Source of the DNA: Leucobacter edaphi
GTDB taxonomy: Bacteria > Actinomycetota > Actinomycetes > Actinomycetales > Microbacteriaceae
Length of the DNA: 64,000 nucleotides
Direction: 5' to 3'
Assembly: GCF_016522535.1 (NCBI RefSeq)
Contig: NZ_JAEHOI010000011.1
Location: 357,340 to 421,339 of the forward strand
The stretch's first letter is position 1; every line of letters begins with the position of its first letter. Shown in pieces: positions 53,014-64,000 of the stretch. Both the position numbers and the translations under genes were made by a program. A model generated the notes under the pieces. It did not search any database. It saw only the letters and a program-made list of their open reading frames with translations, and was not told the DNA's origin.

Positions 53014-53014
<1 letters not shown>
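52004..53014 (-). CDS. xerD: Tyrosine recombinase XerD
   Basis: A 336-aa site-specific recombinase resolving chromosome dimers at dif. Core-binding N-terminus (about 15-110); catalytic residues Arg in [15 protein letters not shown], Lys region [16 protein letters not shown], His-x-x-Arg in [17 protein letters not shown], His in [16 protein letters not shown], with nucleophile Tyr in the latter. ATG 53014 overlaps the nudix stop by 1 bp. An insertion ([20 protein letters not shown]) enlarges it beyond the usual 300 aa. Confidence 0.93.
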
Positions 53015-55465
<2,451 letters not shown>

Positions 55466-56725
55466 CTACCGCTGCTCCTGCCGGGGCACCCACACCTGCT
55501 TGACGATCATGAGGATTCCGGCCGTGACCGGGATCGCGATGAGCGCGCCGAGGAGGCCGAGCAGGGTGCCGCCAGCGAGGGCTCCGATGACGACGAGCGC
55601 CCCGGGCACCGACACCACGCGGTTCATGATGCGCGGCGTCAGCACGTAGGCCTCGATCTGCATGTAGATCAGGTAGTACGCGGCCGCGATGATGGCCGTG
55701 AGCGGCGAGTTGAAGAGCGCCACGCTCGCGACGAGGACCGTCGCCATGAGCGAACCGACGAGCGGGATGAGCGCGAGCAGGAACACGCCGACGGCGACCA
55801 GGCCGGCGAACGGGACCCCGATGATCGACATCATGATGAAGCCGAGGACGGCGTTGATGAAGGCGAGCGTCACCATGCCGCTCACATACCCACCGACCGA
55901 CTTGGTGACCTGCTCCGTGATGTCCATCACCTTCGCACGGCCGGAACGCGGCACGAGCATGTAGAACGCCCGCTTGATCGTGCGCAGCGAGGCGAGGAAG
56001 TACAGGGTGAGGATCAGGATGATCAGCGCGGAGGTGAGGCCGTTCGCGATACCGATGCCGGCCTGCCAGACGCCGCCGGCGACCTGCGCGATGTTCTGCG
56101 GGTTCGTGATGAAGTCCTGGCCGGTCTTCAGGAGCTCGTCGAGATTGACGAAGTTGCCGAAGCGGTGCTGCAGGTCGTCGAACCAGCCCTGGTTGCTGAT
56201 GTCGTTGATGAGGGCGGGCGCGCTCTTGACGAGGAGCGTGATCTGGTTGGCGATCATCGGGATGAGGATGCCGAGGATGACCCCGATCACGATCACGAAC
56301 CCGCCGAACACGATCGCGATGCCGAGCCCCCGCTTGATGTGCTTGCGCTCCAGCCAGCGCACCACGGGATCGAGGCCGAGCGCGACGAACAAGGCCGCGG
56401 CGACGTACATGATGATCGTGCTGAGCTGCCCGATGATCCCGCCGACGAGGATCGCGACGAGCACACCCAGCGTGACCGTGAAGCCGAGCTGGAAGGGGCC
56501 CTTGACCACGAACTGCTTCGTGCGGTCGTGTTCGCGCTCCTCCTGCGCGTCTTGCGCGGCCTCGTAGGCGTCGCGGTACATCTCGCGCGTGTCCGCGTCC
56601 ATCTGCTCGATATCGGCGTGCAGGACCACTGCGGGCGGGCGGGGCTTCGCGGTCTCGCCCGTGGTTTCAGGACGCGTCGCGGCTCGCTCGCTCGTGGATC
56701 GGCCGCGCCCGAAGATCTTTTTCAT
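55466..56725 (-). CDS. AI-2E/UPF0118 family membrane transporter
   Basis: A 419-aa protein of the AI-2E (PerM/TqsA) family. Cytosolic N-terminus (about 1-75) with coiled-coil-like EAAQDAQEEREHD; about eight helices; hydrophobic blocks TVTLGVLVAILVGGIIGQLS, LGIAIVFGGFVIVIGVILGI, and the conserved ALVVIGALAGGTLLGLLGAL near the end. Members include signal exporters and sodium/proton antiporters, so substrate is open. Confidence 0.9.
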   Translation of the reverse strand: MKKIFGRGRSTSERAATRPETTGETAKPRPPAVVLHADIEQMDADTREMYRDAYEAAQDAQEEREHDRTKQFVVKGPFQLGFTVTLGVLVAILVGGIIGQLSTIIMYVAAALFVALGLDPVVRWLERKHIKRGLGIAIVFGGFVIVIGVILGILIPMIANQITLLVKSAPALINDISNQGWFDDLQHRFGNFVNLDELLKTGQDFITNPQNIAQVAGGVWQAGIGIANGLTSALIILILTLYFLASLRTIKRAFYMLVPRSGRAKVMDITEQVTKSVGGYVSGMVTLAFINAVLGFIMMSIIGVPFAGLVAVGVFLLALIPLVGSLMATVLVASVALFNSPLTAIIAAAYYLIYMQIEAYVLTPRIMNRVVSVPGALVVIGALAGGTLLGLLGALIAIPVTAGILMIVKQVWVPRQEQR

Positions 56726-56865
56726 GTTCGGAGAGTAGCACCGCCCGCCGACATCGGTGGAGCTGCTCCCGCGGCTCGCCGTCGATTCGCTGCCGGATCA
56801 GGGAGGAAAGCCCGCGGGCAGCCGGCACCCGGGGGATTCACCCCGGCCGGATCCGACTGCCAGAT

Positions 56866-58557
56866 TCAGGCGGCGTCGCGGAGCGCGAGGAGCTCGGCTG
56901 CGTGCTCGAGCGCGCTCTCCGAGTCGCTCAGGCCGGAGAGGAGGCGGGCCATCTCGGCGAGGCGATCGTCGCCGTCGAGGCGGCGGCAGCTGCTCTCGGT
57001 GAAACCTCCCGCCGAGTCCTTCACGATCTGCAGGTGGTTGTTCGCGAAGGCCGCGACCTGCGCGAGGTGCGTGACGACGATGACCTGCGAGGTGCGGGCA
57101 AGACGTCCGAGGCGGCGGCCGATCTCGATCGCGGCTGCGCCGCCGACGCCAGCGTCGACCTCGTCGAAGACGAAGGTCGGAACGGGATCGACGCCGGCGA
57201 CAACGACCTCGAGCGCGAGCATCACGCGCGACAGCTCGCCGCCGGACGCGCTCTTCGCGATGGGGCGAGGCTGCGCGCCGGGATGCGGGGCGAGGAGGAG
57301 CTGCACCTCGTCGCCACCCGCCGAGCCGAGCTGGTCGAGCGGCGACACGCGCGCGACGAAGTTGGCGTCCGGAAGCGCGAGCTGCCGGAGTTCGATCGTC
57401 ACGAGTTCGGACAGCCGTTCCGCAGCCGCGGTGCGGAGCGCCGTCACCCGCGCAGCGAGCTCCTGTTCACGCGCGGTTTCTGCGGCAAGTTGCTCGGCAA
57501 GGCCCTCGATGCGATCGTCGTCGCCGTCGAGTTCTGCGAGCCGGATCGCTGAGCGCTCGGCGGAGGCGATCACCTCGTCGCTGTCGGCCCCGTACAGGCG
57601 GAACAGCGCGGTGAGGTCGGCGAGGCGGGCGTTCGCTCGCGCGAGCTCGCCCGGCCCTTCCTCGTCGAGGTCGGCGGCGTAGGCCGCGAGCTCGCGGGCG
57701 GCGTCGGACAGCTGCAGGCTCGCACCCTGCAGGGTCTCGAGCACCGCGGCGAGCCGCTGATCGTGATCCGCGACCCGTTCCACCTCGCGGGCCGCGCTGT
57801 CGACGAGGCTCGTGGCGTCGCGGGCCATCGGATCGTCGGAATCGCTCACAAGGGCCTCGTGCGCGAGCGAACTCGCCGAGCGCAGTGCCTCGACATTGCT
57901 CAGCACATCGATTCGGCGGCTGAGCTCAACTTCCTCACCCGATTGCGGATCGACCTCCGCGATCTCCTCGAGTTCCTGCCGCAGCCGGGCGGCTTCTGCC
58001 GCGCGTTCCTCCTTGGCCGCGGTGAGCGCTTCGACCTCGGCCGAGAGCCGCTGCCGCTCGCGATGCGCGCTGCGGTACTTCCCCAGGACCTCGGCAAGTT
58101 CTCCGCCCCCGAAGCGGTCGAGCGTCTCGCGCTGGGCGGCCTGGGAGCGGAGCCTCAGCTGTTCCGACTGGCCGTGCACGGCAAAGAGGTGATCGGCGAG
58201 GCGGCCGAGGCTTCCGACCGGGGCGCTCGCCCCGCCGACAGAAGCCCGGGACCTGCCCTCGGAGCTCACGGTCCGGTTCAGGATCAGTTCTTCGTCTTCG
58301 ATCTCGCCGCCGATCTCCTCGACGAGTTCGCGCACCTCAGCGTCGTCGGTGCGAATGATGCCGTTGACGCGCGCCTGGGCAGCCCCCGAGCGGACGGCAC
58401 CGGCGTCGCTGCGCTCGCCCATGAGGAGACCGAGGGCGCTCACGACCATCGTCTTTCCCGCGCCGGTCTCGCCGGTGATCGCGGTGAATCCGGGCCCGAG
58501 GGGAAGCGTCGAGTCGACGATGACGCCGAGGTCGCGGATCCGCAGTTCCTCGATCAC
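56866..58557 (-). CDS. recN: DNA repair protein RecN
   Basis: A 563-aa SMC-like repair ATPase. Walker A ITGETGAGKTMVVSALGLLM near the N-terminus, a long central coiled-coil region, ABC signature SASGGELSRVMLALEVV, and Walker B PTFVFDEVDAGVGGAAA. GTG 58557 with GAGGAG five bases upstream is the start and overlaps the nadK stop by 4 bp. Acts early in double-strand-break repair. Confidence 0.95.
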   Translation of the reverse strand: MIEELRIRDLGVIVDSTLPLGPGFTAITGETGAGKTMVVSALGLLMGERSDAGAVRSGAAQARVNGIIRTDDAEVRELVEEIGGEIEDEELILNRTVSSEGRSRASVGGASAPVGSLGRLADHLFAVHGQSEQLRLRSQAAQRETLDRFGGGELAEVLGKYRSAHRERQRLSAEVEALTAAKEERAAEAARLRQELEEIAEVDPQSGEEVELSRRIDVLSNVEALRSASSLAHEALVSDSDDPMARDATSLVDSAAREVERVADHDQRLAAVLETLQGASLQLSDAARELAAYAADLDEEGPGELARANARLADLTALFRLYGADSDEVIASAERSAIRLAELDGDDDRIEGLAEQLAAETAREQELAARVTALRTAAAERLSELVTIELRQLALPDANFVARVSPLDQLGSAGGDEVQLLLAPHPGAQPRPIAKSASGGELSRVMLALEVVVAGVDPVPTFVFDEVDAGVGGAAAIEIGRRLGRLARTSQVIVVTHLAQVAAFANNHLQIVKDSAGGFTESSCRRLDGDDRLAEMARLLSGLSDSESALEHAAELLALRDAA

Positions 58558-59486
58558 GAGATCTCCTCGCCGACGGGACGGGAGCCGCGCCAGCCGGAGA
58601 CCGGCAGGTGGAACTTGCGCACGAGACGGTCGGAGAACGGCCCCTCGCTGAGGCGGGCCAGCCGAACGAACTTCTGCGAGCGGCGCGCGCGCACGAGTGC
58701 GCCAGCCGGGAGCTCCGTGCGCCTGCGGCCGTCGCACCAGAGCACGCCGGGACCGATGTTCTCGGGAAGAATGCGCACGCTCAGCTCGGAGCGCGCATCG
58801 GTGACGAGGGGCCTGTTGAACAGGGCGTGCGCGGCGATCGGTACCATGAGCATCGCCTGGACACCGGGCCAGATGACCGGTCCGCCCGCCGAGAAGGCAT
58901 AGGCGGTGGAGCCCGTTGGCGTGGCGATCACCATGCCGTCGCAGGCGAAGTTCGATACGGCGCGGCCGTCGATGCCGATCTCGACCTCGAGCATGCGGCG
59001 CCGCTTCTCGACGCTGGCCTCGTTGAGCGCCCAGGTGGACGCGATGATCTCGCCGTCGAGACTCGCTTCGACGTCGATCGTGAACCGTTCCTCGACCGTG
59101 TAATCACGGGCGAGGACGCGCTCGATCGTGGCGTCGAGGTCGTAGCTCTCCATCTCGGCGAGGAAGCCGACGTGGCCGAGGTTGACCCCGACGATCGGGC
59201 ACTCGGTGCCGCGGAGGAGTTCCGCGGCGCGCAGGATCGTGCCGTCCCCTCCGAGCACGATCGCCGCCTCGAGCGCGGCGGCAGGGACGTCTGCCCCGAG
59301 CTCGGAGATGCGCCGGGCGGCGAGGTGCGGCGCGAACTCGGCCAGGTCGTCCCCGTGCATGACCGGGGTGACGCCAGCGTGCTCGAGCGCGACGGCGGTC
59401 TCGAGCGTTGCGGCAATCGCCTCGGGGCGGTGGGTGTGGGAGATGATCAGTATGCTCCGATCGGCACTCCCGGCGTGCGGAACCAT
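58554..59486 (-). CDS. nadK: NAD kinase
   Basis: A 310-aa ATP/polyphosphate NAD kinase. GGDGT in IVLGGDGTILRAAELL, NLGHVGFLAEME, NEASVEKRRRM and the glycine-rich FACDGMVIATPTGSTAYAFS, AGGPVI. ATG 59486 overlaps the last base of the tlyA stop. Makes NADP in the tlyA-nadK-recN operon common to actinobacteria. Confidence 0.95.
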   Translation of the reverse strand: MVPHAGSADRSILIISHTHRPEAIAATLETAVALEHAGVTPVMHGDDLAEFAPHLAARRISELGADVPAAALEAAIVLGGDGTILRAAELLRGTECPIVGVNLGHVGFLAEMESYDLDATIERVLARDYTVEERFTIDVEASLDGEIIASTWALNEASVEKRRRMLEVEIGIDGRAVSNFACDGMVIATPTGSTAYAFSAGGPVIWPGVQAMLMVPIAAHALFNRPLVTDARSELSVRILPENIGPGVLWCDGRRRTELPAGALVRARRSQKFVRLARLSEGPFSDRLVRKFHLPVSGWRGSRPVGEEIS

Positions 59487-60343
59487 CAGGCGCTCCCCCT
59501 CCCTCTGCTCTCGTGTGCGTGCGACACGGGATCGGCCGAGACCACCTCGGCGATGCGGCGTTCCCATTCTGCCGGATCGCCGCCGTCAGCGGCAGCGGTC
59601 GCGCTCAGGTGGATCAAGAACTCGCGGTTGCCCGTCCCGCCGACAACGGGCGAGACCGCGAGGTTCACGGGGACGAGCGGGGTCTCGCGGGCGGCCGCGA
59701 GCACCTTCAGGATCGCCTCGCGCCACTGATCCGGATCGGTGACCACGCCATCGCGCACCCTACCGACCTCGAATTGAGGCTTGATCAGGAGAACTGCTTC
59801 ACCTTCCCGGTCGATGACCGCCGCGATCGCCGGGAGCACGAGCGTCAGCGAGATGAAGGAGAGGTCGGCGACGACGAGGCTTGGGGCCGCGGCGATCCCG
59901 GTGTCCGCAGCGAGGTTCTCGGGACTGAGATCGCGCGCGTTGCGCCCCTCGACGAGGCGCACGCGGGCATCGCGTGCGAGCTCCGGCGCCAGCTGATCGT
60001 GCCCGACGTCGATGGCCTGCACCGCCTCGGCGCCGCGCTCCAGGAGCACCTGCGTGAAGCCCCCGGTGGAAGCGCCCAGATCGAGGGCCAGCCGTCCCGC
60101 GGGGTTGACGGCGAAACGATCGAGTCCGGCGATGAGCTTGTGGGCCGCACGCCCCACGTAGTGGTCCTCACCCTCGATCTCGAGCGCCGCCCCTGAGCGC
60201 ACCCGATAGCCGTGCTTCGTGACGACGACCCCGTCGACGCGGACACGACCCTCCGAGATCAGCTCGGCAGCCCGGCTGCGCGAACGCGCAAGGCCCAGCT
60301 CGGCGAGCGCCCGATCGAGCCGACTCGCCTCACCGTTCCACAC
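59486..60343 (-). CDS. tlyA: 16S/23S rRNA 2'-O-methyltransferase TlyA
   Basis: A 285-aa enzyme. S4 domain (SRLDRALAELGLARSRSRAA, ISEGRVRVDGV) then an FtsJ-like methyltransferase (LALDLGASTGGFTQVLLERG, VVADLSFISLTLVLPAI, LLIKPQFEVGR). In mycobacteria TlyA methylates 16S C1409 and 23S C1920 and gives capreomycin susceptibility. GTG 60343 is chosen; it begins 10 bp after the stop of a small gene, and the longer frame overlaps that gene. Confidence 0.93.
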   Translation of the reverse strand: MWNGEASRLDRALAELGLARSRSRAAELISEGRVRVDGVVVTKHGYRVRSGAALEIEGEDHYVGRAAHKLIAGLDRFAVNPAGRLALDLGASTGGFTQVLLERGAEAVQAIDVGHDQLAPELARDARVRLVEGRNARDLSPENLAADTGIAAAPSLVVADLSFISLTLVLPAIAAVIDREGEAVLLIKPQFEVGRVRDGVVTDPDQWREAILKVLAAARETPLVPVNLAVSPVVGGTGNREFLIHLSATAAADGGDPAEWERRIAEVVSADPVSHAHESRGRGSA

Positions 60344-60353
60344 CTCGCGCCGC

Positions 60354-60536
60354 TCAGGCGCCACCGCGGTCTCCGCGCTGCAGCTCGGCCAGCAGCTCGT
60401 CGTGGAGCTGTTCGAAGCCCGCGGCCCGCTGAGCGAGCGGCTGCGCTTCGATGAGCTCGACGCGATCCAGCAGCTCCGCCTCATCGCTCACCGGGGCAGC
60501 GCCGGTGGGCTCTGGGGACTGCTGTGGATCGTTCAT
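60354..60536 (-). CDS. Small conserved-looking acidic protein between HAD and tlyA genes
   Basis: A 60-aa protein: MNDPQQSPEPTGAAPVSDEA, then a predicted amphipathic helix (ELLDRVELIEAQPLAQRAAG, FEQLHDELLAELQRG). It fills the space between the HAD phosphatase and tlyA genes and is spaced as an operon member. The LIEAQPLAQRAAGF pattern recurs in small proteins at this locus in other actinobacteria, from memory. Function unknown. Confidence 0.72.
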   Translation of the reverse strand: MNDPQQSPEPTGAAPVSDEAELLDRVELIEAQPLAQRAAGFEQLHDELLAELQRGDRGGA

Positions 60537-60588
60537 GTGCCCAGCCTAGCGCCGGCCACCGACACGGACGCTGACGGGGAGCGGCGGG

Positions 60589-61629
60589 TCAGTTCCAGTG
60601 ATCCCGGTAGAGAATCTCGGGGACCTTGAGCCCGTAGATCGCGAGCCCGGAGTTCCAGATGGCCGCGCATCCCGCGCGCAGCAGGTTGATCGGCTGATCC
60701 CCCTCCGCAACGACCCGGACGATATGCCCCTCCATCACGACGCGCGCAGAACCCACTTGGTAGACGTCGCCGCGCAGGCGCTCCGTCTCCGGATACGGCT
60801 CGTGCAACTCCGCGAGGGAAGCGACGATGAAGTCCGGCTGCATATCGCGCGATGCCGCGACCAGCTGTTTCGGCCGATCGACACCGGTGAGGACGTGCAG
60901 CGAAGGGATCCCTGCCGCTCGCGCGCCCTTGATATCGGTGTCGAGGCGGTCGCCCAGCATGAGCGCGTTCCGGGTACCGAAGCGATCGAATGCGGCCTCG
61001 AAGATCGGCGTCTCGGGCTTGCCTGCGAAAATCGGAAGCCGCTGCACGGCGGTGTGCACCGCCGACACGAGCGTGCCGTTGCCCGGCGCGAGGCCCCGAG
61101 CGACGGGGATCGTCCAGTCGGTGTTCGTCGCGATCCAGGGCAGCTGCGTGCCGTCGGCGCGCTCGGCGAGCGCGAACGAGGCCTCGGCGAGCTGTTCCCA
61201 GCCCACCTCCGGGGCGAAGCCCTGGACCACGGCAGCGGGATCGTCTTCCGCGCTCCTCGTGACCCCGAAGCCCGCTTTTCCGAGCTCGTCAACGAGCCCA
61301 TCTCCCCCGATCACGAGCACGGTCGAACCGGCGGGAACGGTCTCCCGGAGCAGCGCAACAGCGGCCTGCGGCGAGGTCACGACGTCGTCGGCCCCGGCGC
61401 GCAGGCCGAGTCCGCTGAGGTGCTCGGCCACCGCGCGATCCGTGCGCGAGGCGTTGTTGGTGAGGTACCCGATCCTGACCGATTCCGCGGCCCGATTGAG
61501 TTCCTCGACGGCTCCCGGAATGGCTCCGGGACCGCGGTAGACGACCCCGTCGAGATCGGCGAGCAGCAGCTCGCGACCCGCGATCGGGGCGTCCCCGAAG
61601 CGACCTTTCCCTCGACCGAAGAGCGCCAC
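60589..61629 (-). CDS. HAD-IIA family sugar-phosphatase (NagD-like)
   Basis: A 346-aa phosphatase. Motif I LLLADLDGVVYRG (nucleophile and acid Asp), motif II GYLTNNASRTD, motif III Lys in IFAGKPETPIFEAAFDR, motif IV LMLGDRLDTDIKGA. The C-terminal 70 residues (DVYQVGSARVVMEGHIVRVV) are an extra domain found in actinobacterial members. GTG 61629 overlaps the TPR-gene stop (TAGTG). Substrate unknown, probably a sugar or nucleotide phosphate. Confidence 0.9.
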   Translation of the reverse strand: MALFGRGKGRFGDAPIAGRELLLADLDGVVYRGPGAIPGAVEELNRAAESVRIGYLTNNASRTDRAVAEHLSGLGLRAGADDVVTSPQAAVALLRETVPAGSTVLVIGGDGLVDELGKAGFGVTRSAEDDPAAVVQGFAPEVGWEQLAEASFALAERADGTQLPWIATNTDWTIPVARGLAPGNGTLVSAVHTAVQRLPIFAGKPETPIFEAAFDRFGTRNALMLGDRLDTDIKGARAAGIPSLHVLTGVDRPKQLVAASRDMQPDFIVASLAELHEPYPETERLRGDVYQVGSARVVMEGHIVRVVAEGDQPINLLRAGCAAIWNSGLAIYGLKVPEILYRDHWN

Positions 61630-63833
61630 TAGCGCGCCTCCTCCGTGCCGCCGTCGACGCCCGTCTCCGCGGCGTCGCCATCGCTCTCGGCACCGGAGTC
61701 GTCGCCGGAGTCGTCGCCGGATCCGGTGATGCCGGCCTCCGCGAGGAGCTCATCGACCTCGGCCGCGATCTCGTCCTCGAACGCTCCCGGAGCTTCGGGT
61801 GCAGCATCGGCCGCGACATCCGGGGCATCCGACCCACCTGCGGTGTCTTCAGCCGCGGGCGCAACCGCCCCGGTCGCCTGCTCCGCCGACCGATCCGCGT
61901 CGGTGATCTGATCCCCGTCGGCGGCCGGATCCTCGACGGTGACGTCCTCGGAATCCTCGTCGGTCTCTTCCTCGGCCCCCTCCTCGATCGGGGACTCGTG
62001 GATCTCAAAGACCTCAAGCTCATCGTGACCACCCATGTGCTCCTGCAGCGCCGCTGCGGCCTGATCAGCGCGGGCGTACCACTCATTCGCCTCGTCGCCG
62101 CGGTCGAGATCCTCGAGCACTGCGGCATACGCCCCGAACAGTTCGGGGCTCCAGGAGAACGCCTTGCGCGGATCGAGTTCCGGGATCTCGAGCTCGAACA
62201 GCGCCTGCTGCGCCTGGCCCAGGTCGAGACGCGCGCCCGACATGGCGATCGCGAGGTGCACGCGCTGCTCCGTGTCGAGCTTCTCGCGGTCGACCGCGAG
62301 ACCCGTCTCGATCGCCTTCTCGGGACGGCCGAGACCGCGCTCGCTATCGACCATGAGCGCAACGTGCCCCTCGAGGCCGCTCAGGCGCCGGTAGGTGCGC
62401 AGCTCGCGCAACGCGAGCGCGAAGTCCCCGGTCCGGTAGGCGGTCACCGCGAGGGTTTCGCGCGCGACCGGAATGCGGCCCGCGCGACGGCTCGCCGATA
62501 GCGCGTGTTGGTGCGCGAGCTCGGGATCATCGTCGATGAGCAGCGCCACCATTGCGAGGTGCTTCGCCACGCGATCCTGCACGTCGACCTGCAGCGTCTT
62601 CAGCTCGTTCCGAGCCGCGGGATGCAGATCCTTGGCCTGAATGTCTTCGGGGAGGATCGGGTCGTTATGCTCAGCGCGCACGGGGCGCAGCTCGTGCTGG
62701 AGCCGCTCCGCCTCGGTGTACTCGCGGTCGCTCCCTCCGCGGTCGCTCCGGCCGCCGCCGCGCGTGCCGCCACGACCCTGGGGTCCTCGATCGCCACGAT
62801 CGTCAAAGCTCCGACGAGGGCCGCGATCCCCGGCAAACGAGCGGCGGTCTCCGCCCCGGTCGTCACGATCCCCACGGTATGCACGTCGTTCGCCGCCCTG
62901 CTGCTCGCGATCGCCACGGAACGGACGACGATCGCCGTCCTGGCGACGGTCACCCCCGTAGGAGCGACGGTCGCCGCCACGATCATCACGATCGCCGCGG
63001 AACGGACGACGCTCGCCATCCTGGCGGCGGTCACCACCGTACGAACGACGGTCCCCGTCCTGACGGCGGTCCCCGCCGTAGGAGCGACGCTCTCCATCAC
63101 GATCACCGCGGAACGGACGACGGTCACCATCCTGACGACGGTCACCCCCGAAGGAACGACGGTCCCCGCCACGATCATCACGGTCGCCACGGAACGGACG
63201 ACGGTCACCATCCTGACGACGGTCACCCCCGTAGGAACGACGCTCGCCGCCACGATCATCACGATCACCTCGGAACGGACGACGCTCGCCATCCTGACGA
63301 CGGTCACCCCCGAAGGAACGACGGTCCCCGCCACGATCATCACGATCGCCACGGAACGGACGACGGTCACCATCCTGACGACGGTCACCCCCGAAGGAAC
63401 GACGGTCCCCGCCACGATCATCACGATCACCGCGGAACGGACGACGGTCACCATCCTGACGACGGTCACCCCCGAAGGAACGACGCTCGCCGCCACGATC
63501 ATCACGATCTCCACGGAACGGACGACGGTCGCCATCCTGACGACGGTCGCCGCCGTAGGAGCGACGCTCCCCGTCCTGGCGACGGTCGCCGCCGTAGGAG
63601 CGACGCTCCCCGTCACGATCACCGCGGAACGGACGACGGTCGCCATCCTGACGACGGTCGCCGCCGTAGGAACGACGGTCCCCGCCGCGATCATCACGAT
63701 CGCCGCGGAAGGGGCGACGCTCTCCGTCCTGGCGGCGTCCGCTGGTGTCGCGGAAGTCGCGGCGGTCATTATCGCCGGAGCGCTTCCGGGGTCCTCGATC
63801 GGCGGGTGTGTTCCGCTCGTCACGATCGTTCAT
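61629..63833 (-). CDS. TPR-like protein with long RGD/RRS-rich repeat tract and acidic tail
   Basis: A 734-aa protein. Residues about 33-335 are a low-complexity array of Arg, Gly and Asp (unit about 27 aa, RRPFRGDRDDRGGDRRSFGG). Residues about 385-600 are helical repeats of TPR character (LAMVALLIDDDPELAHQHAL, ALALRELRTYRRLSGLEGHV). The last 130 residues are strongly acidic (EEGAEEETDEDSEDV). RGG/RD-rich tracts in other proteins bind RNA or drive condensates, so an RNA-related role is inferred. ATG 63833 has GGAGG upstream; the earlier frame is shadow. Confidence 0.8.
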   Translation of the reverse strand: MNDRDERNTPADRGPRKRSGDNDRRDFRDTSGRRQDGERRPFRGDRDDRGGDRRSYGGDRRQDGDRRPFRGDRDGERRSYGGDRRQDGERRSYGGDRRQDGDRRPFRGDRDDRGGERRSFGGDRRQDGDRRPFRGDRDDRGGDRRSFGGDRRQDGDRRPFRGDRDDRGGDRRSFGGDRRQDGERRPFRGDRDDRGGERRSYGGDRRQDGDRRPFRGDRDDRGGDRRSFGGDRRQDGDRRPFRGDRDGERRSYGGDRRQDGDRRSYGGDRRQDGERRPFRGDRDDRGGDRRSYGGDRRQDGDRRPFRGDREQQGGERRAYRGDRDDRGGDRRSFAGDRGPRRSFDDRGDRGPQGRGGTRGGGRSDRGGSDREYTEAERLQHELRPVRAEHNDPILPEDIQAKDLHPAARNELKTLQVDVQDRVAKHLAMVALLIDDDPELAHQHALSASRRAGRIPVARETLAVTAYRTGDFALALRELRTYRRLSGLEGHVALMVDSERGLGRPEKAIETGLAVDREKLDTEQRVHLAIAMSGARLDLGQAQQALFELEIPELDPRKAFSWSPELFGAYAAVLEDLDRGDEANEWYARADQAAAALQEHMGGHDELEVFEIHESPIEEGAEEETDEDSEDVTVEDPAADGDQITDADRSAEQATGAVAPAAEDTAGGSDAPDVAADAAPEAPGAFEDEIAAEVDELLAEAGITGSGDDSGDDSGAESDGDAAETGVDGGTEEAR
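62830..63737 (-). repeat. Tandem repeats of about 81 bp in the TPR-protein gene
   Basis: About a dozen near-identical units, most 81 bp (27 codons), some shortened to about 39 bp. Units alternate S[FY]GGDRRQDG[DE]RR and PFRGDRD[DG]. Blocks in 63100-63500 are nearly identical at the DNA level, so copy number should be unstable. Confidence 0.88.
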
Positions 63834-63880
63834 TGGTTTCCTCCCGGAATACGCTATTGAAATATTGAAGTATAAATGGG

Positions 63881-63930
63881 TCGAGGGTCGTACGTGACTG
63901 CCGGCTGTGGCGGTCTCGTACGACCCTCGA
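63881..63930 (-). terminator. rRNA operon terminator
   Basis: TCGAGGGTCGTACG (63881-63894) pairs perfectly with CGTACGACCCTCGA (63917-63930); a 22-base loop lies between. It begins about 8 bp after the 5S rRNA end and is followed on the minus strand by CCCATTTATAC. The AT-rich DNA beyond it (63850-63880) probably holds the promoter of the TPR gene. Confidence 0.8.
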
Positions 63931-63937
63931 TGAAAAG

Positions 63938-64000
63938 GTGTCCGGCGGTGTCCTACTCTCCCACACCCTCCCGAGTGCAGTACCATCGGCGCAGTCAGTC
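63938..64000 (-). rRNA. rrf: 5S rRNA (3' end; gene continues beyond window)
   Basis: On the minus strand the sequence ends TGTGGGAGAGTAGGACACCG and CCGGACA, the universal 5S rRNA 3' region. The complementary GTCCGGCGGTGTCCTACTCT is characteristic. The exact 3' end may differ by a few bases. The 5' half, and probably 23S and 16S genes, lie to the right. Confidence 0.93.

Noticed and set aside
62830..63737. CRISPR array
   Set aside because: Periodic but units are 81 bp with no variable spacers, and they encode a protein repeat.
62505..63860. Plus-strand Thr/Val/Ile-rich and His/Arg/Asp-rich frames over the TPR-gene repeats
   Set aside because: Open only because the repeat unit lacks stops in several frames; no start signal or known domain.

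Overview
The window is high-GC, densely packed chromosome from an actinobacterium. A member of the Microbacteriaceae is the best guess (inference). The reasons are the gene order der-cmk-tyrA-rluB-scpB-scpA-parA-xerD-nudix-pyrG and recN-nadK-tlyA, a furA-katA pair, a LAxTG-type cell-wall anchor, several apparently leaderless promoters and very long overlapping operons. No replication origin, prophage or CRISPR array is visible.

Left third (1-20400), mostly metabolism, stress and envelope. It holds the end of an amino-acid ABC substrate-binding lipoprotein gene. Next come an autoregulated HTH gene with a ClpN-SRPBCC fusion protein, and catalase with its Fur-type repressor behind a perfect palindrome. 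A PAS-domain protein and a two-component system with a three-gene ABC-2 exporter follow. A MerR regulator is divergent from a YhgE/Pip-like membrane protein. A sulfane-sulfur cluster (rhodanese lipoprotein, DUF4395 protein, persulfide dioxygenase-rhodanese) lies downstream of two CsoR/CstR-like operators. The last genes are a repeat-rich LAxTG surface protein and an ArsR regulator.

Island (20607-29271), AT-richer accessory DNA. An ArsR-linked membrane gene is cut by the end of an IS3-family remnant. That remnant is itself cut by a second, dead IS3-family element. Then come two divergent adenine DNA methyltransferase genes and a McrB-McrC pair, which look like one GTP-dependent restriction-modification system. 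An intact IS3-family element, a gene scrap and tRNA-Pro(GGG) with a strong terminator close the island. The two outer IS ends are related and point in opposite directions, so the island resembles a composite transposon.

Middle (29420-44900). There is a complete polar amino-acid ABC transporter, a LysA-like PLP decarboxylase and a divergent PucR regulator whose 3' end has been tandemly duplicated. Three regulator genes in this stretch come with clear operators or repeats. Two TetR regulators control a hydrolase and, probably, a 14-TM drug exporter. A Nudix-NYN fusion, an RraA-like protein, an orphan PD-(D/E)xK protein in AT-rich DNA, and DUF4190 and DUF817 membrane proteins complete the section.

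Right third (44908-64000), housekeeping on the minus strand. It covers ribosome assembly (der), CMP kinase, tyrosine synthesis, rRNA modification (rluB, tlyA), chromosome segregation and condensation (parA, scpA, scpB, xerD), CTP synthesis, recN, nadK, a HAD phosphatase and a TPR protein with a long arginine/glycine/aspartate repeat tract. The window ends in the 3' end of a 5S rRNA gene, so an rrn operon lies beyond the right edge.
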